Source: Alphaproteobacteria bacterium (GTDB lineage: Bacteria; Pseudomonadota; Alphaproteobacteria; Caulobacterales; Caulobacteraceae). Taken from it: 64,000 bases of DNA. This document shows positions 53,985 to 63,454 of this stretch, piece by piece. The notes beneath the pieces were generated by a model that saw nothing but the letters and a program-made list of their open reading frames with translations, did not search any database and had not been told where the DNA came from. The translations under genes were made by a program, and so were the position numbers. The stretch is from assembly GCA_018821435.1 (NCBI GenBank), contig JAHJME010000009.1:124001-188000 (forward strand), given 5' to 3'. Numbering within the stretch: position 1 is the first letter of the stretch; the number at the start of each line of letters is the position of its first letter.

Positions 53985-56924
53985 TCAGTTCCAGAGGTCG
54001 GCGAACTTCAGGTTCACGCCCACGTAGTAGGTGCGGCCGGCGTAGCCCTGGCGGCCCAGCAGGCCGTTGAGCGAGCCTTGCACCTTGTCCGGATATTCGT
54101 CCGTCAGATTGCGGACGCCGGCGTAGACGCGGCTGTTGTCGCGAACCTTGTAGCCCACCTGGACGTCATGGTTGGTGAACGCCTTGATGTAGGGCTCGTC
54201 GATGAACGTATCGACGGTCGGGCGCTGGATGTTGGTGATCCCGTTGCGAAGCGTGCGGCCGCTGTAGCTGAAGCCGTAGTTCGCATCCCAGTTGCCGTAC
54301 GACCACGACAGGTCGACGTTGCCGACCCACTTCGGCGAGGAGCCGCCGGTGTCGGTGTCGTACAGGCCGCGGTCGTCGGTCAGCAGCGGCGCCGGGGTCT
54401 TCTGCAGCTCCAGGCGCTTCAGGTAGCTGGCGTTGCCGCTCAGCGTGAAGCGGCCATAGTCCGTCGGCAGGGTGTAGCTGCCGCTGAACTCGTAGCCCTC
54501 GGTGTAGATCTTGGCGACGTTGACGTCGCTGATCTGCACGAAGCTCGCGAAGCCGGTGGTGGCGTCGCGGCGCAGCAGCGAACAGAACACGTTGTTCAGG
54601 TCCGCCGCGTCGTAGCAGGCGTTGAAGATCGAGTTGGCGGTCGGCCGGATCACCGCGTCGCTGAGCTCGATGTCGTAGTAGTCGATGCTGAGCGACAGGC
54701 CCGGGATGAACTCCGGCTGCCAGACGCCGCCGACCGTCAGGGTCTTGGCGGTCTCTTCCTTCAGGTTCACGTTCCCGCCCGTCTGCGACAGGAAGAACGT
54801 GCCCAGCAGCGGGTTGAAGGTCGCCGGGTTGACGCCCAGCGCCCGCAGCGCCGTCTCACAGTTGGCGCGGCGCGTGCTGGTGCCCAGCGGGACATTGCTG
54901 GTCGAGCAGGGATCGTTGCTGCCCAGCGCCGAGGTGCCGTTGGCCAGCGGCGTGAACAGTTCGCCGATCGTCGGCGCGCGCGCCGCCCGCGAGTAGGTGC
55001 CGCGCAGCTTGAGGCCCAGCGCCGTCGCGAAGACGCCGCCGACCTTCCAGGTGCTGGTCTTGCCGATCGTCGAATAGTCCGAATAGCGATAGGCGCCGTC
55101 GATCGTCAGCTCGCGGATGAACGGACCGACGTCCTTCAGCAGCGGGGCCGAGATTTCGCCGAAGACCTCGGTGACATCGTACTGACCCTGGGCGTCCGTG
55201 CCGTTCAGGTGGGCGATCTTGCGCGGCGAACCGCTGAAGGGACCGAAGTCGATATCCGACTCTTCCTTGCGGTACTCGGCGCCGGCGACCAGGTTGATCG
55301 CGCCGCCCGGAAGTTCGAACAGGCCGCCGGTGTCGGCGGTCAGGTAGCCGGAGAGCACCGTCTGCTTGTTGCGCACGTAGTCGACCGTCGGCTGGTAGAT
55401 CCAGGCCACGGCCGCCGCCTGCGACGCGCTGTCGGTGGTGAACGGGTTGTAGGGCACGCAACCGCTGTTGCGGCCAGGCGTGAAGCTCACCGCGCCCAGC
55501 GCCGGATTGAACGCCACGGACAGGGCGTCGGTGCGCAGGCGGCTGAAGCTCGACGGATCCAGGTCGCTGCGGCAGACGGCGCGGCCGGTCGCGGGATCGA
55601 TCACGGCGTCCGTGGCCGCGATCAGGCGGTCGTAGAGCCGGTTGTTGGCGATGTAGGCCCGGCGACGGACCTCACCGTAGTTGGCCGAGATGTCGTACTG
55701 GAGGTGGTCGGTCAGCTCGCCCTTGGCGCCGACCACGATGCGGACCGTGCGCTTGGTGATCCGCTGGTCGCGAAGACCGCCGTCATAGTCCCAACGGTTG
55801 AACAGGATCGGCCGGCCGCCCGCCGCGGCCACGACGTTGGCCGGAAGGAACGCGGTGTCCGAGGCGATGGGCTGGAAGACCAGCTGCGACTGCTGCGACA
55901 GCGACTCGTTGCGCACGTTCGACAGATGCAGGTCGAGGTACGGCTTGAACTTGTCGCTGACGTCGTAGTGGGCCAGCACGGTGATGATGTTGCGCTCGCT
56001 GCTGGGACGCAGGTCGTCGCTGAACAGGGTGTAGGTCGGCGGGCCGTCGCCGCCGATCTCGGTCGCGCCGGCGTAACCGCCGACGTTGCGGCCATGGACA
56101 TAGGCCGTGCCGTTGCCGTTGAACCCGCCGGGCGAGAACGTACGGCCGGGATCGATGAACGCGCCGCCGTTGGCGAAGAAGCCGTCGCGGGTGTTGTTCA
56201 GCAGGACGAAGCGCGGGACCGTGCCGTTGGGGTTGTTCACCCGCTCGTACAGGTCGAAGGCCTCGCGGCGCGACGAGACCGGCACGTTCGGCCGCTCGCC
56301 GAAGGTGTAGTTGATCGTGACGTTGCCACGGCCCTCATCGAAGTTGCGGCCCAGGGTGAGCGCGTAGGCCTGGTCGCGGAAATCGCCACGCTCGGCGTTG
56401 CCGAACTGGCCGTCGAAGGCCAGACCCTCGAAGTCCTTCTTCATGATGAAGTTCACGACGCCGGTCACCGCGTCGGCGCCGTAGACGGCCGAGGCGCCGC
56501 CGGTCAGCACGTCCACACGCTCGATCAGCGCGGCGGGGATCACGTTCAGATCGACCGCGCTGTTGCCGCCGAAGCCGCCCACGAAGCGGCGACCGTCCAC
56601 CAGCGTCAGCGTGCGGTTCTGACCGAGGTTGCGAAGGTTCAGCGCGCTTTCGCCGGTGCTGCGCTGGTCGTCGCCGTTCGAACCCACCAAGGCGCCGACT
56701 TCGGCGACCATCTGCTGGACGTTGGTCTTGCCGGTGTAGGCCAGCGCCTGCTCGCTGAGGGTGGTGATCGGCGCGGGGGACTCCAGGTTGGGGGTCCGCA
56801 CCCGCGTGCCCGTGACGACGATTTCGCTGATGTCGGCGGCCTGGGCCAGGGCCTGCGTGGCGAAGCCCAGCGCCAGCATCGCGGCGCCGCACGCCAAGGT
56901 CGCCTTGCGCGTTTTGTTGGTCAT
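53985..56924 (-). CDS. TonB-dependent receptor without signalling domain
   Basis: A 979-residue receptor of the large class (Caulobacter/Xanthomonas type). It has a signal peptide (residues 1-28, ending ALA), then TonB box SEIVVTGTRV directly and a plug domain with VNLRNLG-type segment and VDVLTGGASAVYGADAVTGVVN. The barrel ends GRTYYVGVNLKFADLWN. It is a close paralogue of the next gene but lacks the N-terminal STN domain, so it can transport but not signal through FecR. Confidence 0.92.
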   Translation of the reverse strand: MTNKTRKATLACGAAMLALGFATQALAQAADISEIVVTGTRVRTPNLESPAPITTLSEQALAYTGKTNVQQMVAEVGALVGSNGDDQRSTGESALNLRNLGQNRTLTLVDGRRFVGGFGGNSAVDLNVIPAALIERVDVLTGGASAVYGADAVTGVVNFIMKKDFEGLAFDGQFGNAERGDFRDQAYALTLGRNFDEGRGNVTINYTFGERPNVPVSSRREAFDLYERVNNPNGTVPRFVLLNNTRDGFFANGGAFIDPGRTFSPGGFNGNGTAYVHGRNVGGYAGATEIGGDGPPTYTLFSDDLRPSSERNIITVLAHYDVSDKFKPYLDLHLSNVRNESLSQQSQLVFQPIASDTAFLPANVVAAAGGRPILFNRWDYDGGLRDQRITKRTVRIVVGAKGELTDHLQYDISANYGEVRRRAYIANNRLYDRLIAATDAVIDPATGRAVCRSDLDPSSFSRLRTDALSVAFNPALGAVSFTPGRNSGCVPYNPFTTDSASQAAAVAWIYQPTVDYVRNKQTVLSGYLTADTGGLFELPGGAINLVAGAEYRKEESDIDFGPFSGSPRKIAHLNGTDAQGQYDVTEVFGEISAPLLKDVGPFIRELTIDGAYRYSDYSTIGKTSTWKVGGVFATALGLKLRGTYSRAARAPTIGELFTPLANGTSALGSNDPCSTSNVPLGTSTRRANCETALRALGVNPATFNPLLGTFFLSQTGGNVNLKEETAKTLTVGGVWQPEFIPGLSLSIDYYDIELSDAVIRPTANSIFNACYDAADLNNVFCSLLRRDATTGFASFVQISDVNVAKIYTEGYEFSGSYTLPTDYGRFTLSGNASYLKRLELQKTPAPLLTDDRGLYDTDTGGSSPKWVGNVDLSWSYGNWDANYGFSYSGRTLRNGITNIQRPTVDTFIDEPYIKAFTNHDVQVGYKVRDNSRVYAGVRNLTDEYPDKVQGSLNGLLGRQGYAGRTYYVGVNLKFADLWN

Positions 56925-57043
56925 TCTGCTAATCCCCTCGGCCCCCCCTGGGGCTCTCATGGGTTTAGACAGACAGCCGCTCGCCGATCCGCCACACGAC
57001 GAACTTAAATTCTTCACAGTGCCGTCGCGCCGGCGACGCGGGC

Positions 57044-60000
57044 TCAATCCCAGACGTCGCCGAACGTCAGGTTCAGGCCGACGTAGTATGTCCGCCCGGC
57101 ATAGCCCTGTCGGCCCGAGAGGCCGTTGAGCGAGCCCTGGTACTTGTCGGGATACCGGTCGGTCAGGTTGCGAACCCCGGCGTAGTAGCGACCGCCCTTC
57201 GTCGCCCGGTAGCCAACCTGGACGTCGTGATTGATGTAGGCCTTCACATAGGGCTCATCGATCACCAGCGAAGCCGTCGCCCGCTGGGCGTTGGACAGCG
57301 GATTGCGCAGCGTCCGGCTGCTGTAGTTGAACCGATAGTTCAGGTCCCACGGGCCGTCGGTCCAGCCCAGGTCGACGTTCGTCACCCATTTCGGCGAGGA
57401 GCCGCCGGTGTCGGTGTCGAAGCGGCCACGGTCGTCGGTCAGCACCGGCAACGGCGTTTTCTGCAGTTCGAGGCGCTGCAGATAGCTGGCCGACACCGTG
57501 GCGCTGAAGCGGCCGAACCGCTCGGTCGGCACGGCGTAGGCGCCGGCCAGTTCCCAGCCGCTGGTATAGACCTTGGCCACATTGACCGCGTTGATCCGCA
57601 CGAAGCTGGCCAGCCCCGTGCCTGTGTCGCGGCCCAGCAGCGAACAGAAGATATTGTCCAGCGAGCTGGCGTCGTAGCAGGCGTTGAACACCGAGGTGGT
57701 GGTCGGCGTGATCACCGCGCCGCTGATCTCGATGTCGTAGTGGTCGGCGCTCAGCGACAGGCCCGGCGCGAACGTCGGCGCCCAGACCACCCCATAGGTC
57801 TTGGTGTGGGCCGTCTCCTCCTGCAGCGCCGGATTGCCGCCCACGGTGGCGGGGAAGAAGCTTCCCAGCAGCGGATTGAACGTCGCCGCATTGACCCCCA
57901 GCGCGCGCAGGGCGGTCTCGCAGTTCGCGCGACGGGTCGCCGTTCCCAGGCTCACGTTGGCCGTCGCGCAGGGATCGTTGATGCCCAGGGTCGAGACCGT
58001 GTTGGTCGCCGGCGTGAACAGTTCGCCGATGGTCGGCGCGCGCGCGGCCTTCGACCAGGCGCCGCGGAACCGCAGGCCGGCGGCCGTGGCGAAGACGCCG
58101 CCCAGCTTCCAGGTTTGGGTCGTGCCGATCGTCGAATAGCTGGAGTACCGATAGGCGCCGTCCAGGGCCAGTTCGCGGACCAGCGGCCCGGCATTCTTCA
58201 ACAGCGGCAGCGACACTTCGCCGAACAACTCGGAGACGTCGTAGGCGCCCTTGAGGTCGACGTTGTTGATCCGGGTGATGTTGCGGCTGGACCCGGTGAA
58301 CGGACCGAAGTCGGCCGCGGACTTTTCCTTGCGGTATTCGGCGCCCGCCACCAGCCGGACCGGCCCGCCCGGCAGCTCGAAGAGCGGGCTGCTATCGGCC
58401 GACAGGTACCCGGACACCACGGTCTGGCTGTTGCGCACGAAGTCAACCGTGGGCTGGTAGATCCAGGCCAGCGCCTGGGCGTTGGCGCTGCTGTCCATCG
58501 TGAACGGGTTGTAGGGCACGCACCCGCTGCCGCGCCCCGCGGCGAAACTAGCGGGGCCTAGGGCGGGGTTGAAGGCCACCGCCAGGGCGTCGGTGCGAAG
58601 CCGCGTGAAGCTCGCCGGGTCGATGTCGCTGCGGCAGACGATCCGGCCGCTGGCGGGATCGACCACCGCGTCCATCGCCGCCAGATAGCGATCGTACAGC
58701 CGGGTGTTGGCCTCGGCGGATCGGGTGCGCACCTCACCGTGGTTGATCGAGACGTCGTATTGCAGGTGCGGGCCCAGGTCGCCCTTGGCGCCCACCACCG
58801 CGCGGAGGGTGCGCTTGGAGAGCCGCAGGTCACGGACTCCGCCGTCGTAGTCCCAGCGATTGAGGGAGGTCCCCGTGCTCTGGACCAACGCCGCGACATT
58901 GGCCGGCAGGTAGGCGTTGTCCCGCGCGACCGGCTGGTTCACCAGCTGGGTCGGCTGGTTGGTCGATGTGTTGCGCACCTGCGACAGGTGCAGGTCGACA
59001 TATGGCCGTAAACGCTCGTCGACATCGTAGTGCGCCAGCACGGTCAGGATGTTCCGCAGGGCGCCCGGCCGGATGTCGTCGTTGAACAGGGTGTAGGACG
59101 GCGCGCCGTCGCCGCCGATCTCGGTGGCGCCCGCGAAACCGCCCACGTTGCGACCGTGAACGAACGGCGTGCCGTCGCCCTTGAAGCCCCCGGGCGAGAT
59201 CAACCGGCGCGGATCGATGACGGCCCCGCCCAGGGTGAAGAACGCCTCGCGCGTGTCCTTCAGCAGGACGAACCGCGGGATCGCGCCGTTGGGGTTGTTG
59301 ACCTGCTCGTGGATGTCCAGCGTGGCCTCGCGTCGCGACGCCGCCCGTACGTTCGGCCGCTCGCCGAAGGTGTAGTTCACCGTCACATTGCCACGCCCGC
59401 CTTGGAGGTTGCGACCGGCGGTGACGGAATAGGCCTGGTCGCGGAACGCGCCGCGCTCGGCGTCCCCGTACTGGGCGTCGAACGCCAGGCCCTCGAAGTT
59501 CTTCTTGAGGATGAAGTTGACGACTCCGGTCACCGCGTCCGCGCCATAGACCGCCGACGCGCCGCCGGTCAGGACATCGACCCGCTCGATAAGGGCGGCG
59601 GGAATGGTGTTGATATCCACGGCCGTCGAGCCGCTGAAGCCACCGACGAAACGGCGGCTGTCCACCAGCGTCAGCGTGCGGTTCTGGCCGAGGTTGCGCA
59701 GATTGAGGGCGCTCTCGCCGGTGCTGCGCTCGTCGTCGCCGGGCGAGCCGACCAGCGCGCCGGTCTCGGCCACCGCCTGCTGCACATTGGTCTTGCCGGT
59801 GTCGGCCAGCGCGCGCCCGCTGCGCGAGCTGAGCGGCGCCGAAGACTGCGGCGCATCGGTCCCGACCCGGCTGCCCGTGACCACCAGCTCGCTGACATTC
59901 GACACGGCCGGCACGGACGGCGCATCGGCGTTGGCGACGAACTGCAGGGTGATCGTGCGGCCGTCGTCGCGCACGACGGCCAGGTGCGTGCCCTGCAGCA

Positions 60001-60247
60001 GCGTTCCCAGCGCCGCCCGGACGTCCAACGCGCCGCGCACCGCCGGCGTCCGCACGCCTTCCAGCCGCGAGACCGGGGCGGTGATCTGCACGCCAGCCTG
60101 CAGGGCGAAGGCGACGATCGCGGTCGCCGCGTCCTGAGATGGGATGTTGAAGGTGCGGGTCTGGGCCAACGCCGGCCCGGGCAGTGCGAGCAACAGCGGC
60201 AGCGCGACCGCGCTCCGCCACACGAACCCCCTGCGAACCCTGGCCAT
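57044..60247 (-). CDS. TonB-dependent receptor with STN signalling domain
   Basis: A 1067-residue FecA-type transducer. After a signal peptide (ending ALA near 29), residues about 30-105 form an STN domain (FNIPSQDAATAIVAFALQAG). A TonB box (ELVVTGSRV), plug (VDVLTGGASAVYGADAVTG) and barrel (ending LNLTFGDVWD) follow. STN domains contact FecR when substrate binds. FecR and the sigma factor are encoded directly upstream, so this receptor likely activates transcription of the cluster. The ATG at 60247 gives the signal peptide. Confidence 0.93.
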   Translation of the reverse strand: MARVRRGFVWRSAVALPLLLALPGPALAQTRTFNIPSQDAATAIVAFALQAGVQITAPVSRLEGVRTPAVRGALDVRAALGTLLQGTHLAVVRDDGRTITLQFVANADAPSVPAVSNVSELVVTGSRVGTDAPQSSAPLSSRSGRALADTGKTNVQQAVAETGALVGSPGDDERSTGESALNLRNLGQNRTLTLVDSRRFVGGFSGSTAVDINTIPAALIERVDVLTGGASAVYGADAVTGVVNFILKKNFEGLAFDAQYGDAERGAFRDQAYSVTAGRNLQGGRGNVTVNYTFGERPNVRAASRREATLDIHEQVNNPNGAIPRFVLLKDTREAFFTLGGAVIDPRRLISPGGFKGDGTPFVHGRNVGGFAGATEIGGDGAPSYTLFNDDIRPGALRNILTVLAHYDVDERLRPYVDLHLSQVRNTSTNQPTQLVNQPVARDNAYLPANVAALVQSTGTSLNRWDYDGGVRDLRLSKRTLRAVVGAKGDLGPHLQYDVSINHGEVRTRSAEANTRLYDRYLAAMDAVVDPASGRIVCRSDIDPASFTRLRTDALAVAFNPALGPASFAAGRGSGCVPYNPFTMDSSANAQALAWIYQPTVDFVRNSQTVVSGYLSADSSPLFELPGGPVRLVAGAEYRKEKSAADFGPFTGSSRNITRINNVDLKGAYDVSELFGEVSLPLLKNAGPLVRELALDGAYRYSSYSTIGTTQTWKLGGVFATAAGLRFRGAWSKAARAPTIGELFTPATNTVSTLGINDPCATANVSLGTATRRANCETALRALGVNAATFNPLLGSFFPATVGGNPALQEETAHTKTYGVVWAPTFAPGLSLSADHYDIEISGAVITPTTTSVFNACYDASSLDNIFCSLLGRDTGTGLASFVRINAVNVAKVYTSGWELAGAYAVPTERFGRFSATVSASYLQRLELQKTPLPVLTDDRGRFDTDTGGSSPKWVTNVDLGWTDGPWDLNYRFNYSSRTLRNPLSNAQRATASLVIDEPYVKAYINHDVQVGYRATKGGRYYAGVRNLTDRYPDKYQGSLNGLSGRQGYAGRTYYVGLNLTFGDVWD

Positions 60248-60337
60248 ATGCGCAGAGCCTTGCCGCCTACCCACGTCTAAAATCAATAAACCAGACCGGG
60301 CGCCCGCCAGATGTGAAGTCTGGGAGTTGTGCGCCTG

Positions 60338-61285
60338 TCAACGGGCCAGACGCACCACGTCGGCGCGGATTTCCGCCTTGGCGTTCAGACTCAGCGCCAC
60401 GGACTTGGCGAAGCCGACGGGATCGTTGGCGTCGAAGACCCCCGCCACCTTCTCGGCGCCCAGGTCGGGATCGACGATGACGATGCCGATGTCGCTGTAG
60501 CGCGCGAACTTGGCGGCGGCGGCGGCCAGGGTCTCGCCCTGGAAGACGATCCGCCCGTCCTTCCAGGCCAGGTCGGACCCCAGCTCGGTATCGTCCACAT
60601 GGGCGACGGCGACGGCGCCGGTGTCACGCGCCAGGATCGCGCGGCTGTTGGCCTTCAGGCGCGTGGGCGCCTGCTGGGCCAGGTTCGCGCGGGTGACGTC
60701 GACGATGCCTTCGCGCACCAGCACCTCGACCGGGGCGCTGTCGACGTTCGACACGGTGAAGCTGGTGCCGACCGCGCGGACCTCGGCGTTGCGCGCGCTG
60801 ACGATGAACGGCCGGTCGCGGTCCTTGGCGACGTCGAACAGCGCCTCGCCCTCCACCAGGCGGATCAGGCGGCGGTCCTTGGCATAGCGGACCTCCACTC
60901 GGGTGTTGGTGTTCAGGGTCATCACCGACCCGTCGTCCAGGCTGACCACCTTCTTCTCGCCCTTGCGGGTGCTGTAGGCGACGGGGCGCACCGCGTTCAG
61001 GTAGACGCCGGCCCCGGCCAAGGAGGCGGCGATGGCGCCGCCACCGGCCATCCATTGCCGACGGGTCATCCGCTGCGACGCGCGCGCGCCGACGCCGGCG
61101 TCCGCCTCGGGCCGTTCCGTGCTCATCAACGCCCAGGTCATGCGCGCATAGGCGCCGGAGCGGCGGATGTCGCCACGCAGCCAGGCGTCCAGCTCCGCCG
61201 TCTCGACGACCGAAAGGCCGCGATCCGCCCGCGCCGCCCAGCTCGCGGCGGCCTCGTCGATATCGTCAGCCGTTTCCTTGGCCAT
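60338..61285 (-). CDS. FecR-family anti-sigma factor
   Basis: A 315-residue protein: a cytoplasmic N-terminal DUF4880 segment (ASWAARADRGLSVVETAELDAWL), a membrane helix near residue 80 (AGGGAIAASLAGAGVYL) and a periplasmic FecR domain (STRKGEKKVVSLDDGSVMTLNTNT). A C-terminal part (FARYSDIGIVIVDPDLGAEKVAGVF) meets the receptor's STN domain in this family. Its start overlaps the sigma-factor stop by 20 bases, so they are coupled. Confidence 0.92.
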   Translation of the reverse strand: MAKETADDIDEAAASWAARADRGLSVVETAELDAWLRGDIRRSGAYARMTWALMSTERPEADAGVGARASQRMTRRQWMAGGGAIAASLAGAGVYLNAVRPVAYSTRKGEKKVVSLDDGSVMTLNTNTRVEVRYAKDRRLIRLVEGEALFDVAKDRDRPFIVSARNAEVRAVGTSFTVSNVDSAPVEVLVREGIVDVTRANLAQQAPTRLKANSRAILARDTGAVAVAHVDDTELGSDLAWKDGRIVFQGETLAAAAAKFARYSDIGIVIVDPDLGAEKVAGVFDANDPVGFAKSVALSLNAKAEIRADVVRLAR

Positions 61286-61904
61286 GATTGGGCATCAACC
61301 TCCGGATCACGGTCTTAGACGTCGGGGGCGGTTCATTTCCACCAGTCTTGAACCATCCGGCCATCAGCACGGCGCCACGGGCCATGTGTTTCTCGACGGT
61401 GCTCTCGGCGACGCCCAGGCGGTGGGCGACCTCGCGCTGCGACAGGCCCTCGATGCGTCGCAGCCTGAAGACTTCGCCGACGCGCGCCGGCAGCGCCGCC
61501 AGCGCCCGTTGCAGCCGGCGGAGTTCGTCGCGATCGGCGACGACCCGTTCCGGTGACGGCTCGTCGTCCGCGACATCCAGGTGCTCGAAGCTCGCGACGG
61601 ATTCGATGGAGACGACCTTCAGGCGGCGGATGTGATTGATCATCACCGACGAGGCCACCTGGAACGCGTAGGTCTTGGGGTTTTCGATGTGGTCCACCGC
61701 GTACAGGGCGACCAGCCGCGCGTAGACCTCCTGGATGATGTCGTCGACGTCGAGCCCCTCGACCTCGCGGCGCCGCAGCCAGCTTCGTAGGGCGGGCTCG
61801 TGCGGGATCACGTGGCGGCCCAGCCAAGCAGCGCGCGCGCGGATATCGACGCGCGCGGTGGCGTCGGCGATCGCCCCCCACCCTTCTTGCTCGATGTCGG
61901 CCAC
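61266..61904 (-). CDS. FecI-type ECF sigma factor
   Basis: A 212-residue sigma-70 family protein. Region 2 (VDDIIQEVYARLVAL; NPKTYAFQVASSVMINHIR) and region 4 with its helix-turn-helix (LPARVGEVFRLRRIEGLSQREVAHRLGVAESTVEKHMARG) are clear. The start is assigned to a GTG at 61904, preceded by GGGGGAT, because no ATG lies before region 2. It would be held by FecR and released on receptor signalling. It opens the minus-strand cluster down to 49386. Confidence 0.88.
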   Translation of the reverse strand: MADIEQEGWGAIADATARVDIRARAAWLGRHVIPHEPALRSWLRRREVEGLDVDDIIQEVYARLVALYAVDHIENPKTYAFQVASSVMINHIRRLKVVSIESVASFEHLDVADDEPSPERVVADRDELRRLQRALAALPARVGEVFRLRRIEGLSQREVAHRLGVAESTVEKHMARGAVLMAGWFKTGGNEPPPTSKTVIRRLMPNHGQGNG

Positions 61905-62062
61905 GGACCAATCCCCCGGCGCGACGCTAAGGCAAAACGGCCTGGCCTGAGAAGGGCGCGGCCGGCCAATCCGCAACAAATCGCCGGAATGAGCCAGCCC
62001 GTCGCGCCGAATGCAGGCAATCCATGCAAGCGCGCCACAGGATCGAAACGCGTCGGCCCCGA

Positions 62063-63454
62063 TCAGCCGCCGCCCAGCGCCTTGTAGATGGTCACGACAT
62101 CCACATTGGCCGCCGTCTGCGCGGCCGCCAGCCCGTCCTCGGCCTCGAGCCGCGTCCGCTCGGCGTCCAGCACGCGCAGGAAGTCGATGCGGCCTTCCTT
62201 GTAGCGGATATGGGCCAGGTCGGCAGCGCGGCGCGAGGCGGCCACCTGCTGCGACAGGCTCAGCACCTGGGCCTGCCGTTCGCGGTAGGCGACCAGGGCG
62301 TTCTGCAGGTCCTCGACGGCGCGCAGCGCGGTCTCTTCGTAGAGCGCCAGGCTGGCGTCGCCGCGAGCTTCCTGGGCGCGCAGGCGGGCCTTGGCGCTGC
62401 CCATATCGAGGCCGGGCCAACTCACCGTCGGGCTGACCGCCCAGGCCTGGCTGCCGCTCTTGAACAGCCCGCCCAGGTCGCCGGAGAGGAAGCCGACGAA
62501 GCCGGTCACGCTGACCCGCGGGAACAGGTCGGCGGTCGCCACCCCCGTCCGCGCGGTCTCGGCGGCTAGCCGGCGCTCGGCGGCCTGCACGTCCGGCCGG
62601 CGGCGCAGGAAGGTCGAGGCGTCGCCGATGGCGATGGCGGTCGGCGCCAGCGCGACGGTCTCCCGCGGCGCGGCCAGTTCGGCGTCCAGCGCGCCGGGCC
62701 GCTCGCCGACCAGCACGGCCAGGCGGTGCGCGGCTTGCGCCTCGGCGATGCGTAGCGTCGGGATCGCCGCCTCGGTGGCGTTCAGCCGGGCCTTGGCGCT
62801 TTCCACGTCGACGGGATCGCCAGGCCCGACCTCGTAGCGGACCTGGGTCAGCCGCAGGGTGTCGCGCTGGGTGCGGGCGTTCTCCTCCGCCACGGCGCGC
62901 CGGGTCTGGGCGCCGCGCAGTTCGAGGTAGTTCCGCGCCACTTCCGCCGCGACCGTGATCTGGACGTTGCGCAGGTCGGCCCGGGTGGCGTCGGCCTCGG
63001 CGCGGGCGGCCTCGACCTGGTGGCGCACGCGTCCGAACAGGTCGATCTCCCAGGCCGCGTCGAAGCCCAGCTCCGCCTGTTCGATCGTGGTCCGCTGGCT
63101 GGAGAAGCCCGGCGTCTGCTGGCGGCTGCGGCTGTAGCCGGCCCCCGTGGTCACCTGTGGCAGTTGATCGAGCTGGACGTCGCGGAACAGCGCCCTCGCC
63201 TCGCGCACCCGGGCCACCGCGACCCGCAGGTCGAGATTGCCGGCCAGGGCGCGGTCGACCAGGCTGTCCAGCTCGGGATCGCCCAACCCCTTCCACCATT
63301 CGGTCTGGGCCGGCGCGGCGGTGGTGACCAGGGCGGGATCGACCGCGGTCAGGACGACCGGCGCCTCGCTCGGCGCGCGATAGGTCGGGCCGACCGCACA
63401 GGCGGCCAGGGTCGAGGCGGAGGCCGCCACGAGAAGGATGCGGATCAGGCTCAT
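62063..63454 (-). CDS. NodT-family outer-membrane efflux lipoprotein
   Basis: A 463-residue TolC-like channel. The signal sequence ends in a lipobox (LAAC, Cys19). Two outer-membrane-factor repeats are visible, with helical motifs such as LDSLVDRALAGNLDLRVAVARVREAR and the C-terminal ARRAADLAHIRYKEGRIDFL. It forms the exit duct of an RND efflux pump. Its ATG overlaps the stop codon of the RND gene (TAATG), so the two are cotranslated. Confidence 0.92.
   Translation of the reverse strand: MSLIRILLVAASASTLAACAVGPTYRAPSEAPVVLTAVDPALVTTAAPAQTEWWKGLGDPELDSLVDRALAGNLDLRVAVARVREARALFRDVQLDQLPQVTTGAGYSRSRQQTPGFSSQRTTIEQAELGFDAAWEIDLFGRVRHQVEAARAEADATRADLRNVQITVAAEVARNYLELRGAQTRRAVAEENARTQRDTLRLTQVRYEVGPGDPVDVESAKARLNATEAAIPTLRIAEAQAAHRLAVLVGERPGALDAELAAPRETVALAPTAIAIGDASTFLRRRPDVQAAERRLAAETARTGVATADLFPRVSVTGFVGFLSGDLGGLFKSGSQAWAVSPTVSWPGLDMGSAKARLRAQEARGDASLALYEETALRAVEDLQNALVAYRERQAQVLSLSQQVAASRRAADLAHIRYKEGRIDFLRVLDAERTRLEAEDGLAAAQTAANVDVVTIYKALGGG

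Noticed and set aside
53940..57008. A 1022-codon open frame on the plus strand opposite the TonB receptor
   Set aside because: It is antisense to a clear receptor, has low-complexity Arg/Gly/Ala/Val composition and no family motif. High GC content commonly leaves such frames open.
49386..61904. Lasso-peptide biosynthetic locus
   Set aside because: FecIR, receptors and hydrolases are present, but I see no precursor peptide, leader protease (B) or cyclase (C) genes in the window.
61905..63299. Sigma-factor frame extended upstream to 63299
   Set aside because: The extension lies over the NodT-like gene in another frame and is Arg/Gly-rich without sigma homology. The GTG at 61904 fits the family length.
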